This document shows positions 8,879 to 16,603 of a DNA stretch of 34,896 nucleotides, in pieces. Origin of the DNA: Methanospirillum sp. Its GTDB lineage: Archaea; Halobacteriota; Methanomicrobia; Methanomicrobiales; Methanospirillaceae. Numbering within the stretch: position 1 is the stretch's first letter; every line of letters starts with the position of its first letter. The notes beneath the pieces were generated by a model that saw nothing but the letters and a program-made list of their open reading frames with translations, searched no databases and was not told the DNA's origin. A program made the position numbers and the translations under genes. Location of the stretch: the NCBI RefSeq assembly GCF_028679455.1, contig NZ_JAJRBM010000103.1, forward strand, positions 1-34,896, in the 5' to 3' direction.

Positions 8879-9214
8879 ATTTTTTACCAGAATCTCCCGC
8901 TTTCCTTTCCAGATCTGTATAGTGCCATAGACCTGGATAGTATCACCTGCGACCACATCTATTGCTCCAACTGAAGCAGGGATGAAAAGTTGCACGGCTC
9001 CCATATCCAGAATAGTATTTCCACCAGTGGATGTCACGGTGACCTTTTGTATAATCCCTTGATACGATACCAGTGAACCTTCTGGTGAGTTGATAGTATA
9101 GTTCTGGGCGAACGGACCTTTCCCGAATCCTTCGCTAATCACGGCAAAAACTCCGCATATAACAAGAACCATCAGTAGTATCAGCAATGCGGTGCGTTCC
9201 TGCCTTTCAATCAT
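8813..9214 (-). CDS. Membrane-anchored protein with an OB-fold-like domain
   Basis: A 133-aa protein with a single N-terminal membrane segment (residues about 9-27) and an extracytoplasmic beta-rich domain (YQGIIQKVTVTSTGGNTILDM, IQVYGTIQIWKGKREI) that looks like a small OB-fold of the nucleic-acid-binding/CcmE-like type. No heme-binding histidine motif is present, so CcmE function is not supported. The gene is divergent from the thioredoxin-like/ccdA pair and its 3' end overlaps nadC by 66 bases. The stop inside nadC is clear, so the overlap is real if the gene is expressed. Confidence 0.7.
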   Translation of the reverse strand: MIERQERTALLILLMVLVICGVFAVISEGFGKGPFAQNYTINSPEGSLVSYQGIIQKVTVTSTGGNTILDMGAVQLFIPASVGAIDVVAGDTIQVYGTIQIWKGKREILVKNSKDIRSWSDLKREISVSNGVG

Positions 9215-9278
9215 TATCGTGAATTTGTAACCCGGAATAACATAGGGTTGCCGGTTTATTGATGCATGAACCGGGGAA

Positions 9279-9284
9279 GTTTAT
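9279..9284 (+). promoter_or_regulatory. TATA-like box for the thioredoxin-like/ccdA operon
   Basis: TTTATA lies about 27-30 bases before the ATG at 9310. Archaeal transcription normally begins about 25 bases downstream of the box, so the transcript would start at or within a few bases of this ATG. That favours a leaderless mRNA and the internal start over the upstream ATG at 9259. Confidence 0.5.
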
Positions 9285-9309
9285 ACTCTATCATTACAGA
9301 TGCTTGTAC

Positions 9310-9897
9310 ATGGTTATAATCCGATATCAGAGAGTTCTGATCACCGGGCTCTGCCTTTTTGCTATTCTGATTTCAGGAATTGCCACATCAGAGCAGCCTA
9401 AAGAAATCAGCCGGGAGGTTACAAATCCTGATGTCACCGCGGTAACACCAAGTGACTCCAGCCTTGGCTGGACAAAAATATCAATGACTGATGCTGTCAC
9501 CGGAGAGCAATTTACAATAGATGAACTCGCGAAACAAGGGAAACCAGTGCTTCTTCACACCTTTGCTGTGTGGTGTCCTGCCTGCTCACTCCAACTTCAT
9601 GAGAGTGAGGGGATGCTCGCTGCCTCCCCTGATGCATTCACTATTGTTGGAATTGATATCGATCCGAATGAGAACCAGGACATGGTTAAGCGTCATGTGA
9701 CAAAAGAGAAATATGCCGGGTATTTTGCAACCTCTCCAAAGGAATTAACCCGAGGTCTGGTGGGAACATTTGGAACAGGATTTGCACTTGAACTTCCTCA
9801 AACCGTTATTGTGTGTAATCGTACGGTGAACCACATGGGATCAGGACTGTTCAGAGCACAGATATTAAAAAGCGCCCTTTCCCAGGTCTGTTCATAA
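9310..9897 (+). CDS. Secreted thioredoxin-like thiol-disulfide oxidoreductase (TlpA/ResA-like)
   Basis: A 195-aa protein with an N-terminal signal or anchor segment (residues about 8-25) followed by a thioredoxin fold with active site WCPAC at residues 88-92. It is expected to act outside the membrane on protein thiols. The frame extends up to ATG 9259, but ATG 9310 gives a normal basic n-region before the hydrophobic stretch and fits the upstream TATA box. ccdA begins two bases after the stop, a classic pairing in which CcdA carries reducing equivalents across the membrane to the thioredoxin-like partner. Confidence 0.88.
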   Translation: MVIIRYQRVLITGLCLFAILISGIATSEQPKEISREVTNPDVTAVTPSDSSLGWTKISMTDAVTGEQFTIDELAKQGKPVLLHTFAVWCPACSLQLHESEGMLAASPDAFTIVGIDIDPNENQDMVKRHVTKEKYAGYFATSPKELTRGLVGTFGTGFALELPQTVIVCNRTVNHMGSGLFRAQILKSALSQVCS

Positions 9898-9899
9898 TC

Positions 9900-10577
9900 A
9901 TGGATTTTACTCCGGAGACCTGGATTTTATCATATCTTGCAGGTTTGTATACCCCGCTCGGAGCGATGTGTGTATTGCCACTCTACCCGGGATATCTTGC
10001 ATTCCTGGCAGGGAGGACTGCACATGAAAAGAGGATCTCAACCCTATTACTAGGAGGAGCAGTAACAGCCGGGGTCATCGGTGCAATGCTTGCATTCGGG
10101 GTAGTATTTGTATCAATCCTGCAGGTCTCAACCAGTCTCGTTATCGGATATCTGGGGCCGGTAGTTTACCTGCTACTGGCAATCATGAGTGTCGGAATGA
10201 TCCTTGGTGTTGACATCGGCAGGATATTTCCAACGATTCAGACACCAGAAGCAAAAACACCCTGGATAACCGCTTGTCTCTTTGGTGCTTTTTTTGGTCT
10301 GGTTGCTCTCCCCTGCAACCCTGCTTCGATCATTATGCTTTTTGCACTATCTACGACGACTGCTGATTTTCTTGCAAACTTTATCAATTTTGTAATCTTT
10401 GGGATCGGAATGGCTACACCACTCCTGGTTCTGTCTGCGTTCTCAATTGATGCGAACCGAAGAGTAGTGTCATTTCTGGCCAGGTATCATGGCATAATAA
10501 ACCGGGGAGCCGGAGTTCTGATGCTGATCGTTGCGTTGTATTACCTGATATTCGTCTTTTTGAGTGAATATCTCTAA
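9900..10577 (+). CDS. ccdA: CcdA/DsbD-family transmembrane thiol transporter
   Basis: A 225-aa polytopic protein with about six membrane segments. The two conserved redox cysteines sit in the expected places, one in the first helix (GAMCVLPLYPGYLAFLAG) and one in the fourth (LPCNPASIIM). The family moves electrons from cytoplasmic thioredoxin to extracytoplasmic thiol proteins. It follows the thioredoxin-like gene by two bases and converges with the phospholipase-D-like gene three bases after its stop. Confidence 0.93.
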   Translation: MDFTPETWILSYLAGLYTPLGAMCVLPLYPGYLAFLAGRTAHEKRISTLLLGGAVTAGVIGAMLAFGVVFVSILQVSTSLVIGYLGPVVYLLLAIMSVGMILGVDIGRIFPTIQTPEAKTPWITACLFGAFFGLVALPCNPASIIMLFALSTTTADFLANFINFVIFGIGMATPLLVLSAFSIDANRRVVSFLARYHGIINRGAGVLMLIVALYYLIFVFLSEYL

Positions 10578-10580
10578 TTT

Positions 10581-12275
10581 TTACCTGCGGTGTCTCCACC
10601 AGTACACTGTTCCCAGCATGATGAGTATCATGCAGACCAGACCTAACTTTGCAACATCAGGCCCTGTGTCAGATTGCGGGTGACTTTTCCTGAACCCCTG
10701 CCAGTCCTGCTCAAAAACTGATGAGAAATAGCCTGCCACTGTTTTATCCTGAATGATGAGACCAGCTTCCCGATTAAAACTGGGGGAGTTTTCATTCCAG
10801 TTGATGCTAGAAATAAAAACACTATCATCAGCAATAACACCTTTTGCATGAAGTTTGAGCAACCCGGATCCTGAAAGATCCAATAACCGTGCTTCAATCG
10901 GAAGATCTTCTTTATTAGCTAGAGCAGTGATTTCAGCGGTGATCTCGTCATTATCCTCCTCATCTTCAATATTGTAATAATACGAATCAAGAAGGATCCT
11001 GACATGTACCCCCCTCCTGGCAGCAGCGATAGCAGCATCAAGATAGGGGTTACGTTTTCCATGTGACCAGTGTTTGATATACGCTTCTTCAATCAGGAGA
11101 CGGTTACTGGTTCCATTTATAAGCGATAGAATGAGGTCACTGGTATCAGGAGAGATGACTGGAGTAACAGATGAAGCAGTAAACTGAATTGGGGCATAAA
11201 CCGGAGAATATGATTCTGCCGAGTATGGAGCGATCTCTGACTGACACCCGATAATACCGGATACTCCGGGGCCAGTAAGATCTGAATAAAAGATCTTTGA
11301 GAAGTATGAACTCAGTTCAGGTGAGGACATAAGAATCCCTAACCCGCGATTGCCTGCAAGACCTGTTGGAGGAAATGAATGTGGCTTAAAATTTTCAGTA
11401 GAGAGCAGGAGTTTTTCACCGTCAATTACGAGGTACTTAGCATGATCATACCGGTATGGGGCATGATCTTCTCCTGCACCGGTCATAGCATAAACCGATA
11501 TACCTGAATTGTGTAGTTTTGCAATAACTGCCTGCTCTTCAGGACTTATTCCACCAACCGGACCTCCTTCCAGAAGAACAGTTACCTTCACCCCTCGTAG
11601 CGTCGCCTGGCAGAGTAGATCTGCAAGACCGGGGTCGGTGAACTCATAAACATTTACCAGAATCTCACGGCTCGCAGCGGTGATTGCCTGCTCAAGAACT
11701 GATCTCCCGCAATCCGGAGATACAAATGCAGTTCCTGATACCTGGGTAAAGGTTGCAGACTCAAACCTGCTCGCACCTGATATGAAGACACGACTATCCC
11801 AGATCCCATCCGAACCAAGGATATGTACCTGTCCCTTCCGGGGTTTGAAAGTCCCTGGCCATGTCAGGTTCTGGATTACCAAACCATGATCGATCAGGGT
11901 AAGTTCATCCTTTTTATTTGCCAACTGAAATCGGCCATCGATTACCGGGGTCGGAACACCGGGACTCGTATCAAGAAGTTCATAGCTGGGATATCGCCCG
12001 GTGACTTTATGAAATGCCTCTGCATCGCGGGCTATCGTTATTGAGTCTGATGAAACCGAACCTGCTGGAAATGTGATACGGCCCTCACCGTCAGTAATCT
12101 CAAGAGTATCTAGAGCCCCTTGCCCACTAATAACCAGATATTCATCAGCATCGCCATCCAGATAGGTATCAGGATACACCTCGGTGATCTGGAACGCTGA
12201 ACATATTGGCACGCAAAGAAGTAGGATCAAAATCAGAGGGCAGAGGCGCATACTCCTGATTATAATGGCATTCAT
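10581..12275 (-). CDS. Secreted, membrane-anchored phospholipase D-like protein
   Basis: Counted from the longest possible start (TTG at 12302, 573 aa), it has a signal peptide ending near residue 36 (CVPICSAF), a lamin-tail-like beta domain over residues 38-145, then two PLD domains. Each carries an HKD motif: HAKYLVIDG at 287-295 and HAKGVIADD at 485-493. A C-terminal membrane helix at 551-568 is followed by WWRHRR. This is a complete two-motif active site for phosphodiester cleavage, facing outward; the substrate (lipid or DNA) is unknown. I report the ATG at 12275; ATG 12251 is an alternative that starts directly at the signal peptide. It is divergent from the kinase gene. Confidence 0.85.
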   Translation of the reverse strand: MNAIIIRSMRLCPLILILLLCVPICSAFQITEVYPDTYLDGDADEYLVISGQGALDTLEITDGEGRITFPAGSVSSDSITIARDAEAFHKVTGRYPSYELLDTSPGVPTPVIDGRFQLANKKDELTLIDHGLVIQNLTWPGTFKPRKGQVHILGSDGIWDSRVFISGASRFESATFTQVSGTAFVSPDCGRSVLEQAITAASREILVNVYEFTDPGLADLLCQATLRGVKVTVLLEGGPVGGISPEEQAVIAKLHNSGISVYAMTGAGEDHAPYRYDHAKYLVIDGEKLLLSTENFKPHSFPPTGLAGNRGLGILMSSPELSSYFSKIFYSDLTGPGVSGIIGCQSEIAPYSAESYSPVYAPIQFTASSVTPVISPDTSDLILSLINGTSNRLLIEEAYIKHWSHGKRNPYLDAAIAAARRGVHVRILLDSYYYNIEDEEDNDEITAEITALANKEDLPIEARLLDLSGSGLLKLHAKGVIADDSVFISSINWNENSPSFNREAGLIIQDKTVAGYFSSVFEQDWQGFRKSHPQSDTGPDVAKLGLVCMILIMLGTVYWWRHRR

Positions 12276-12304
12276 ACATGAATCTGTTGAAATATAGTTC
12301 AAGC

Positions 12305-12895
12305 ATGAAACGATATCTGGTGATCAAGATCGGGGGAAGTCTCTTACCACACGCCAAAATTATCATCAGAGTTATTCTTGAGAGTAACAGACCTGCCCTT
12401 ATCCTGCCGGGAGGAGGCATTTTTGCTGATGCGGTACGGAAAACGGAAACCGAGGGAACGATTGCCCATTGGATGGCAATTGCAGGGATGGAGCAGTACG
12501 GGTGGTTTTTATCAGGATTCGGGATTGAAACCACTGTATATCCAGAACTAATCAATAAACCCAGAGTGCTACTCCCATACCGGTACCTGCAAGAGGTTGA
12601 TCCCCTTCCTCACACCTGGGATGTCACTTCTGACACAATCAGTGCGTGGCTTGCTGATCAGATTGGAGCAGAACTCCTGATCCTGAAATCAATTGATCAA
12701 ATACGCGCAATTGATATCCCCCTCGATCAGATTACCAGACCGGTGGAGACTCCTGACCTGGATCCACTGTTTATTCCCTATATTTTAAATCATTCCCTGA
12801 TCGGAAGAATCATTAATGGAACAATACCCGATCGAATTGATCGGGCATTACGTGGGGAGGCGGTTCTCGGAACCTCATTTGGCATCATGGTTTAA
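12305..12895 (+). CDS. mfnE: Amino-acid-kinase-family small-molecule kinase, likely MfnE of methanofuran synthesis
   Basis: A 196-aa member of the carbamate/aspartate kinase superfamily. It shows the first-strand motif VIKIGGSLL, the phosphate loop LPGGGIFAD, and WDVTSDTISAWLADQIGAELLILKS for the nucleotide-binding half. The small size and these segments match the archaeal kinase MfnE, which phosphorylates the aminomethylfuran precursor of methanofuran. The assignment is by family resemblance only. The frame extends to ATG 12278, but ATG 12305 puts the start just before the first beta strand as is normal. Neither start has a Shine-Dalgarno sequence. Confidence 0.72.
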   Translation: MKRYLVIKIGGSLLPHAKIIIRVILESNRPALILPGGGIFADAVRKTETEGTIAHWMAIAGMEQYGWFLSGFGIETTVYPELINKPRVLLPYRYLQEVDPLPHTWDVTSDTISAWLADQIGAELLILKSIDQIRAIDIPLDQITRPVETPDLDPLFIPYILNHSLIGRIINGTIPDRIDRALRGEAVLGTSFGIMV

Positions 12896-12941
12896 GAGGA
12901 TCAAGAAAGAATAAGATAAGCACCTTTGGAGACATCCGAAT

Positions 12942-13103
12942 ATGAGTCAAGAGAAATGTACCTCATGCAACGGCCCAATGGCAGAGCAGGGATCAACTGA
13001 ATTCGGTTGCCCCGCCTGTGGTGTCCGTATCAGCCGCTGCTACCGCTGCCGGGAACAGAGTGTCGAGTACGTCTGCCCGACATGTGGGTTCCGGGGGCCG
13101 TAA
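12942..13103 (+). CDS. Small double zinc-ribbon protein (HVO_2753-like)
   Basis: A 53-aa protein with four CxxC pairs (CTSC, CPAC, CYRC, CPTC), enough for two zinc sites. GGAG at 12928-12931 precedes the ATG by ten bases. aEF1B starts four bases after its stop, and I recall the same gene pair in other archaea, where the zinc protein is called the HVO_2753 family; the association suggests a link to translation. It is absent from normal long-ORF lists because of its size, but the cysteine pattern, ribosome-binding site and tight linkage make it convincing. Confidence 0.88.
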   Translation: MSQEKCTSCNGPMAEQGSTEFGCPACGVRISRCYRCREQSVEYVCPTCGFRGP

Positions 13104-13106
13104 GAT

Positions 13107-13364
13107 ATGGGCGATGTAGCTTTGATCATCAAAGCAATGCCAGAATCACCTGAAGTAAACCGTGAAGAGATCAAGAAAGAGATCCGGGCAAAACTTCCAC
13201 GTGTTCAGGACATTCAGGAAGAACCAATCGGGTTCGGACTTGTTGCACTCAAGATTGTTGTCGTTGTCCCTGATGCAGAAGGACAGACCGATGCAGCTGA
13301 AGCTGCACTGAATAGTATTTCTGGAATTGAACGTGCCGAGATCATCGGGTCAACGCTCGTTTAA
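13107..13364 (+). CDS. ef1b: Translation elongation factor 1-beta
   Basis: An 85-aa archaeal aEF1B, the nucleotide-exchange factor that reloads EF-1alpha with GTP. The segments EEPIGFGLVALKIVVVVPD and the C-terminal NSISGIERAEIIG are typical, and the length is normal. It is co-transcribed with the zinc-ribbon gene upstream. A run of six T residues (13386-13391) just after the stop probably ends transcription. Confidence 0.95.
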   Translation: MGDVALIIKAMPESPEVNREEIKKEIRAKLPRVQDIQEEPIGFGLVALKIVVVVPDAEGQTDAAEAALNSISGIERAEIIGSTLV

Positions 13365-13385
13365 ACTAAAACAGATAACAATCTA

Positions 13386-13391
13386 TTTTTT
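13386..13391 (+). terminator. U-tract terminator of aEF1B
   Basis: A T6 run 22 bases after the aEF1B stop, with no hairpin, as is common in archaea. It overlaps the stop of the convergent mdh gene. Confidence 0.55.
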
Positions 13392-14364
13392 AAGGTTCTG
13401 AATGAGAGGAACCTTCAGATTGCTCCAGGTTTTTGAGAACCTCGGAGGTCAGTTTACGTATACGTTCAACTGAACCCTGAAATGCATGAACTTCAAGCGG
13501 ATCCAACCTGATTGATACAGGAAATACCCCATTCCGGTTTATTCGGGCAGGCACACCGATACAGACATCACCGATGTTATGCACTTCACTTTTCACATAT
13601 GCAGATACCGTTAGAATCCGGTTCTCATTTCCAAGCAATGTCTTGACTATCGTTGCGATTGCATCCCCAGGGCCCCAGACGGTTGCACCTTTACTTGCGA
13701 TAATCTGCTGACCTGATAAACGGACTTTTTCCATGATATCATCAATAGGCAGATCCCCAAACGATGGGAGGTTCGAGATCTGAATACCACCGATAGTGGT
13801 TGCCGACCACAGGGGAACCATACTCTCCCCATGCTCACCTATGATGCGCGTATGTACTTCACTGACATGTACCTGAAAGAATGAGGCAATCAATGATTTT
13901 AGTCGCATTGAGTCGAGGTGAGTGCCGAGACCAAAGACCTGATGTGGTTTTTTCCCCGAATACTGGAGTGCCACTGATGTCATGATATCAACCGGATTGG
14001 TTACCATCATTATCATTGCATCAGGAGCATAATGCTGAACCTTTTTCGAGAGATCTGCTACGATCTTTGCATTCTCATGCGCGAGGTCTAGACGATCCTG
14101 ATCAGGTCTGCGTGAAACTCCTGCAGTGATGATAACAACATCGGATCCCTGCAGATCCGCAAGATCACAACTCCACTTGACCTGACTCGCAGTTCCGGTT
14201 GCAGCAAATGAATCAATAAGATCCCGTGATATTCCATCAAGAAATGACTGAGAGCCATCGCGGCCATACAACTGAATCTCTCGTACATATGGAATACGAG
14301 ATATCGAAAGGGCTGCATACTGACCAACACGCCCGGTAGCTCCAATGATCGTGACTTTTGCCAT
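13390..14364 (-). CDS. mdh: Malate dehydrogenase (LDH/MDH superfamily)
   Basis: A 324-aa cytosolic dehydrogenase interconverting malate and oxaloacetate. It has the Rossmann motif GATGRVGQ (residues 8-15), the second-strand end LYGRDG where a GR pair in place of an acidic residue suggests NADP use, VTNPVDIMT, and the catalytic histidine in IIGEHGESMVPLWS. It lies directly downstream of the SRP RNA gene on the same strand; only about 20 bases separate the RNA 3' end from the ATG. Lactate dehydrogenase activity cannot be excluded. Confidence 0.9.
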   Translation of the reverse strand: MAKVTIIGATGRVGQYAALSISRIPYVREIQLYGRDGSQSFLDGISRDLIDSFAATGTASQVKWSCDLADLQGSDVVIITAGVSRRPDQDRLDLAHENAKIVADLSKKVQHYAPDAMIMMVTNPVDIMTSVALQYSGKKPHQVFGLGTHLDSMRLKSLIASFFQVHVSEVHTRIIGEHGESMVPLWSATTIGGIQISNLPSFGDLPIDDIMEKVRLSGQQIIASKGATVWGPGDAIATIVKTLLGNENRILTVSAYVKSEVHNIGDVCIGVPARINRNGVFPVSIRLDPLEVHAFQGSVERIRKLTSEVLKNLEQSEGSSHSEP

Positions 14365-14378
14365 GAGAATCAGTATCT

Positions 14379-14384
14379 AAAAAA
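14379..14384 (-). terminator. U-tract at the 3' end of SRP RNA
   Basis: Six T residues (minus strand) directly follow the closing GUCCC strand of SRP RNA helix 1, before the mdh start codon. It defines the RNA 3' end. Confidence 0.6.
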
Positions 14385-14692
14385 GGGACACGTTCTCGGT
14401 CGACAGACCGTTGTTGCCTTTGTCTCAAGCCTTCTCCTCCGCCCCGCAACCCCATGGGCGCCGAACGTTCACGGTAAGTCTGCTCCCTTCCGGGCCTGGA
14501 CCAATCTCCGCGACAACAGGTCATTCCTTCCTCCGAAGGTCAGATTCCTGGCCATCGACCTCACAGGACAGGGTTTCTTCGTTGAAAGCATGGAGATTTC
14601 AGGCAATACGTGTAAGCCTTCCTCGAACTTCGCCCCCTGCGTACCGGCGATTTCAGGTAACAGGTGACGTCGATCCACCCGGGCTAGTCCCC
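14385..14692 (-). ncRNA. ffs: Signal recognition particle RNA (7S RNA)
   Basis: Read on the minus strand, the region contains the near-universal SRP domain IV core (CCAGGCCCGGAAGGGAGCAG), where SRP54 binds, and a 5' domain beginning CUAGCCCGGGUGG as in archaeal SRP RNAs. The ends pair as helix 1, GGGAC at the 5' end with GUCCC at the 3' end. The length of about 308 bases is normal for archaea. The RNA scaffolds SRP19 and SRP54 for co-translational targeting. Ends are set by the terminal helix and a following T6 run and may be off by a few bases. Confidence 0.93.
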
Positions 14693-14708
14693 ATAATTAT
14701 GCGGAGAG

Positions 14709-15743
14709 TCAGGGAATAAAAACTTCCCCTCCAACGGAGTGTTCCCAGTTCGAAAAAAATGACTGATTCTGTCTGAACTGCTTTTTATCAAACGGATCAA
14801 AGACAGTCAGAACAGAGGGATCGTGAATCTGGGAATAAAGCAGTTCCATCCTTCCCTGAAAGACTTCAATCCTGTTTTCTGCTCCATACCCCTCAGCAAC
14901 CAGTAGTGGCTCTTCACGTACCTTTTCCCGAGCAAGATGGGAGAAGTCAGTTGAGAAAGTGCATTCATCGAGACTAAGGGCCTTTTTATTAACCTGCATA
15001 TTAAAAGCAGAGAAGAATGCTGCGGCATACCAGGGATCATTGAGCATGATATGGTGAACACCAAGAATCCCCCCTGCAATACCTAATGTTCCCACCCCGG
15101 AACATGCATCCACAAAGAGAGATGGATGGACTTTTTTAATCGCAGCCTCTACTGAACGAATTTTTGGATCAAATCCATGAGGAAACTCAATATGGGCTGC
15201 ACCTTGTTTTTTATACACCACTACCGGACCTTTGCTGGTTGGAAAAAGATCAGCCCTGACATCACAACCACAAAGCACCTGCTGTTCAGAACAAACCGGA
15301 GGAGCATTATCCTGCCGATCACCAATGCCCGGAGGAATAAGACTCTGATTGAGGATACCAGAGACCTGATCAATCTCATGATATGCACGATGCGCGGCAT
15401 CCTCATCAAAAACTGATGATATAAGCAGGAGAGTGCGAGGGGGAAGAAACGGAGGGAAGCGTAGATAAATTCCAGGATCGATGAGCGGCGTCCCGATAGC
15501 AGACAGGGGTTCATCACCGAAGAAGATCCCCTCGTCAACCAGCAAACGATAGAGCCTTACATAGACATCATCGATGAAAACCCTGCCACAATGACAAGGT
15601 GGGGGCGAAGAATCATCAGGAGGCCCTGCTTTATTTTGAATGCGGTGATTACAGTCAGGACACGGGGTAAAAATCTCATGCTTTCTGCTGAGTAGGTCCT
15701 GGGCATCAGAAATATGATCGTTACCACAGACTGGACAATGCAT
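14709..15743 (-). CDS. Zinc-ribbon protein with a SAM-methyltransferase-like domain, function unknown
   Basis: A 344-aa protein that begins with cysteine pairs typical of zinc ribbons (CPVCGNDH, CPDC, then CHCG). The C-terminal half, from about residue 205, has a Rossmann-like block VDACSGVGTLGIAGGILG, then MLNDPWYAAAFFSAFN and later VFDPFDKK. These look like SAM-binding motifs I, II and IV of RNA or protein methyltransferases such as Trm5-type enzymes. I do not recognise the specific family; it may be limited to methanogens. The promoter of the SRP RNA lies inside its last codons. Confidence 0.75.
   Translation of the reverse strand: MHCPVCGNDHISDAQDLLSRKHEIFTPCPDCNHRIQNKAGPPDDSSPPPCHCGRVFIDDVYVRLYRLLVDEGIFFGDEPLSAIGTPLIDPGIYLRFPPFLPPRTLLLISSVFDEDAAHRAYHEIDQVSGILNQSLIPPGIGDRQDNAPPVCSEQQVLCGCDVRADLFPTSKGPVVVYKKQGAAHIEFPHGFDPKIRSVEAAIKKVHPSLFVDACSGVGTLGIAGGILGVHHIMLNDPWYAAAFFSAFNMQVNKKALSLDECTFSTDFSHLAREKVREEPLLVAEGYGAENRIEVFQGRMELLYSQIHDPSVLTVFDPFDKKQFRQNQSFFSNWEHSVGGEVFIP
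14715..14722 (-). promoter_or_regulatory. TATA box of SRP RNA
   Basis: TTTTTATT on the minus strand is centred about 26 bases before the predicted SRP RNA 5' end at 14692, the standard archaeal spacing. It lies within the final codons of the upstream gene. Confidence 0.6.
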
Positions 15744-15791
15744 TCAGGTTAGGATACCATCGGCATAACAAAATAAAAATAATCCGATTTA

Positions 15792-15864
15792 TGGGCCTGA
15801 TGCGATTCGAACGCATGACCGCCCGGTTATGAGCCGGGCGCTCTAACCACTAAGCTACAGGCCC
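15792..15864 (-). tRNA. tRNA with anticodon CAU (elongator Met, possibly Ile2)
   Basis: A 73-base cloverleaf on the minus strand: acceptor GGGCCTG/CAGGCCC, anticodon stem CCCGG/CCGGG around CTCATAA, T-loop TTCGAAT, discriminator A. The anticodon-stem pairs next to the loop are CGG/CCG and not GGG/CCC, so it is not the initiator. Sequence alone does not settle whether it is elongator methionine tRNA or the isoleucine tRNA whose C34 is modified to agmatidine; the acceptor stem resembles that of tRNA-Ile(GAU) in this window. CCA is not encoded. Confidence 0.92.
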
Positions 15865-15875
15865 AAAAAGAATAA

Positions 15876-15948
15876 CGCCGCCAACAGGACTCGAACCTGT
15901 GACATACTGGTTAACAGCCAGTCACTCTACCAACTGAGTTATGGCGGC
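15876..15948 (-). tRNA. tRNA-Asn (anticodon GUU)
   Basis: A 73-base cloverleaf on the minus strand: acceptor GCCGCCA/TGGCGGC, anticodon stem ACTGG/CCAGT around a CTGTTAA loop, T-loop TTCGAGT, discriminator G. It lies 11 bases upstream of the tRNA-CAU gene and shares a transcript with it. Confidence 0.95.
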
Positions 15949-15980
15949 TCTGAGGTGCTCTATAATGTAACACTTTGATG

Positions 15981-15988
15981 ATTATAAA
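15981..15988 (-). promoter_or_regulatory. TATA box of the tRNA-Asn/tRNA-CAU pair
   Basis: TTTATAAT on the minus strand, about 33 bases before the mature tRNA-Asn 5' end, in an AT-rich stretch with no gene. Confidence 0.55.
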
Positions 15989-16007
15989 TATTTTGATTCT
16001 CTTTTAC

Positions 16008-16310
16008 TCACTCCTTCTCCTTTAGCGATTGCATCCCTTTCAGTAACGTTATGATTTCGCCAATATCTGTATCCAGATGTGAGAATAACTCATCAGTTTT
16101 AGTGGTTGTAACTGCACCGGTCGGGGAGGCGCGGATATACCCGAGGCCTTCCATGACACGGAGTGAGTATCTGATCCGGTGCTGAGGGAGTTCCAGAATC
16201 TCTGATAACTTTATGATACCAATCGGCTGGTGCTGCGCGACGGTGGACAGGACCTCAAGGTGTCTCCCAATCAGTTCAATGTCCCCTTTAATTTTTTTAA
16301 GCATTATCAC
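16008..16310 (-). CDS. Winged-helix transcriptional regulator
   Basis: A 100-aa protein. Residues about 15-70 form a winged helix-turn-helix (LSTVAQHQPIGIIKLSEIL, then LPQHRIRYSLRVMEGLGYI, then a short wing ending in TTK). The C-terminal third looks like a helical dimerisation segment. It is encoded six bases after the small membrane-protein gene on the same strand, so the two probably form an operon. The start could be the first or the third residue (MIMLKK). The target is unknown. Confidence 0.8.
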   Translation of the reverse strand: MIMLKKIKGDIELIGRHLEVLSTVAQHQPIGIIKLSEILELPQHRIRYSLRVMEGLGYIRASPTGAVTTTKTDELFSHLDTDIGEIITLLKGMQSLKEKE

Positions 16311-16316
16311 CTCATT

Positions 16317-16544
16317 TCAGGCATTATTATCAAGCCATTCCTTTGTCTTCAGATATTGGTTCCTGAATACAACTGCAAGAAGGAGTGCGATAAGAAGGCA
16401 CACTACAGAGCCAGGCACTCTCCATGGTTGGGGAAAGAGAAAGAGTGCGATAATCCCCACAGCAAAAAAGAGGATAACTCCGTTTAGAATTACTGCAATA
16501 TGCCAGAATTTCCACTTAAACTGCTCTTTGGCAGACTCATTCAT
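16317..16544 (-). CDS. Small two-helix membrane protein
   Basis: A 75-aa protein with two hydrophobic segments at about residues 13-35 and 43-62, a basic and aromatic N-terminus (KEQFKWKFWH) and a polar C-terminus. Located immediately upstream of the winged-helix gene. No family recognised; a membrane partner of the regulator is possible but unproven. Confidence 0.65.
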   Translation of the reverse strand: MNESAKEQFKWKFWHIAVILNGVILFFAVGIIALFLFPQPWRVPGSVVCLLIALLLAVVFRNQYLKTKEWLDNNA

Positions 16545-16603
16545 TATTCATACATCAATGCTATCATAAAAGTACTTGTGGTCTTATCAGCAATGTGTAG
16601 AGG

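Noticed and set aside
8813-9214. CcmE heme chaperone identity for the anchored OB-fold-like protein
   Set aside because: The shape is similar, but the heme-attaching histidine region is missing and no other ccm genes are present.
14411-14719. Several 60-100 codon frames on both strands across 14.2-14.7 kb
   Set aside because: They lie on the SRP RNA, whose conserved domain IV and terminal helix explain the region.
16213-16569. Plus-strand frames of 85-118 codons opposite the winged-helix and small membrane genes
   Set aside because: The minus-strand frames encode a recognisable winged helix and a two-helix membrane protein and are adjacent in operon fashion; the plus frames show no family features.
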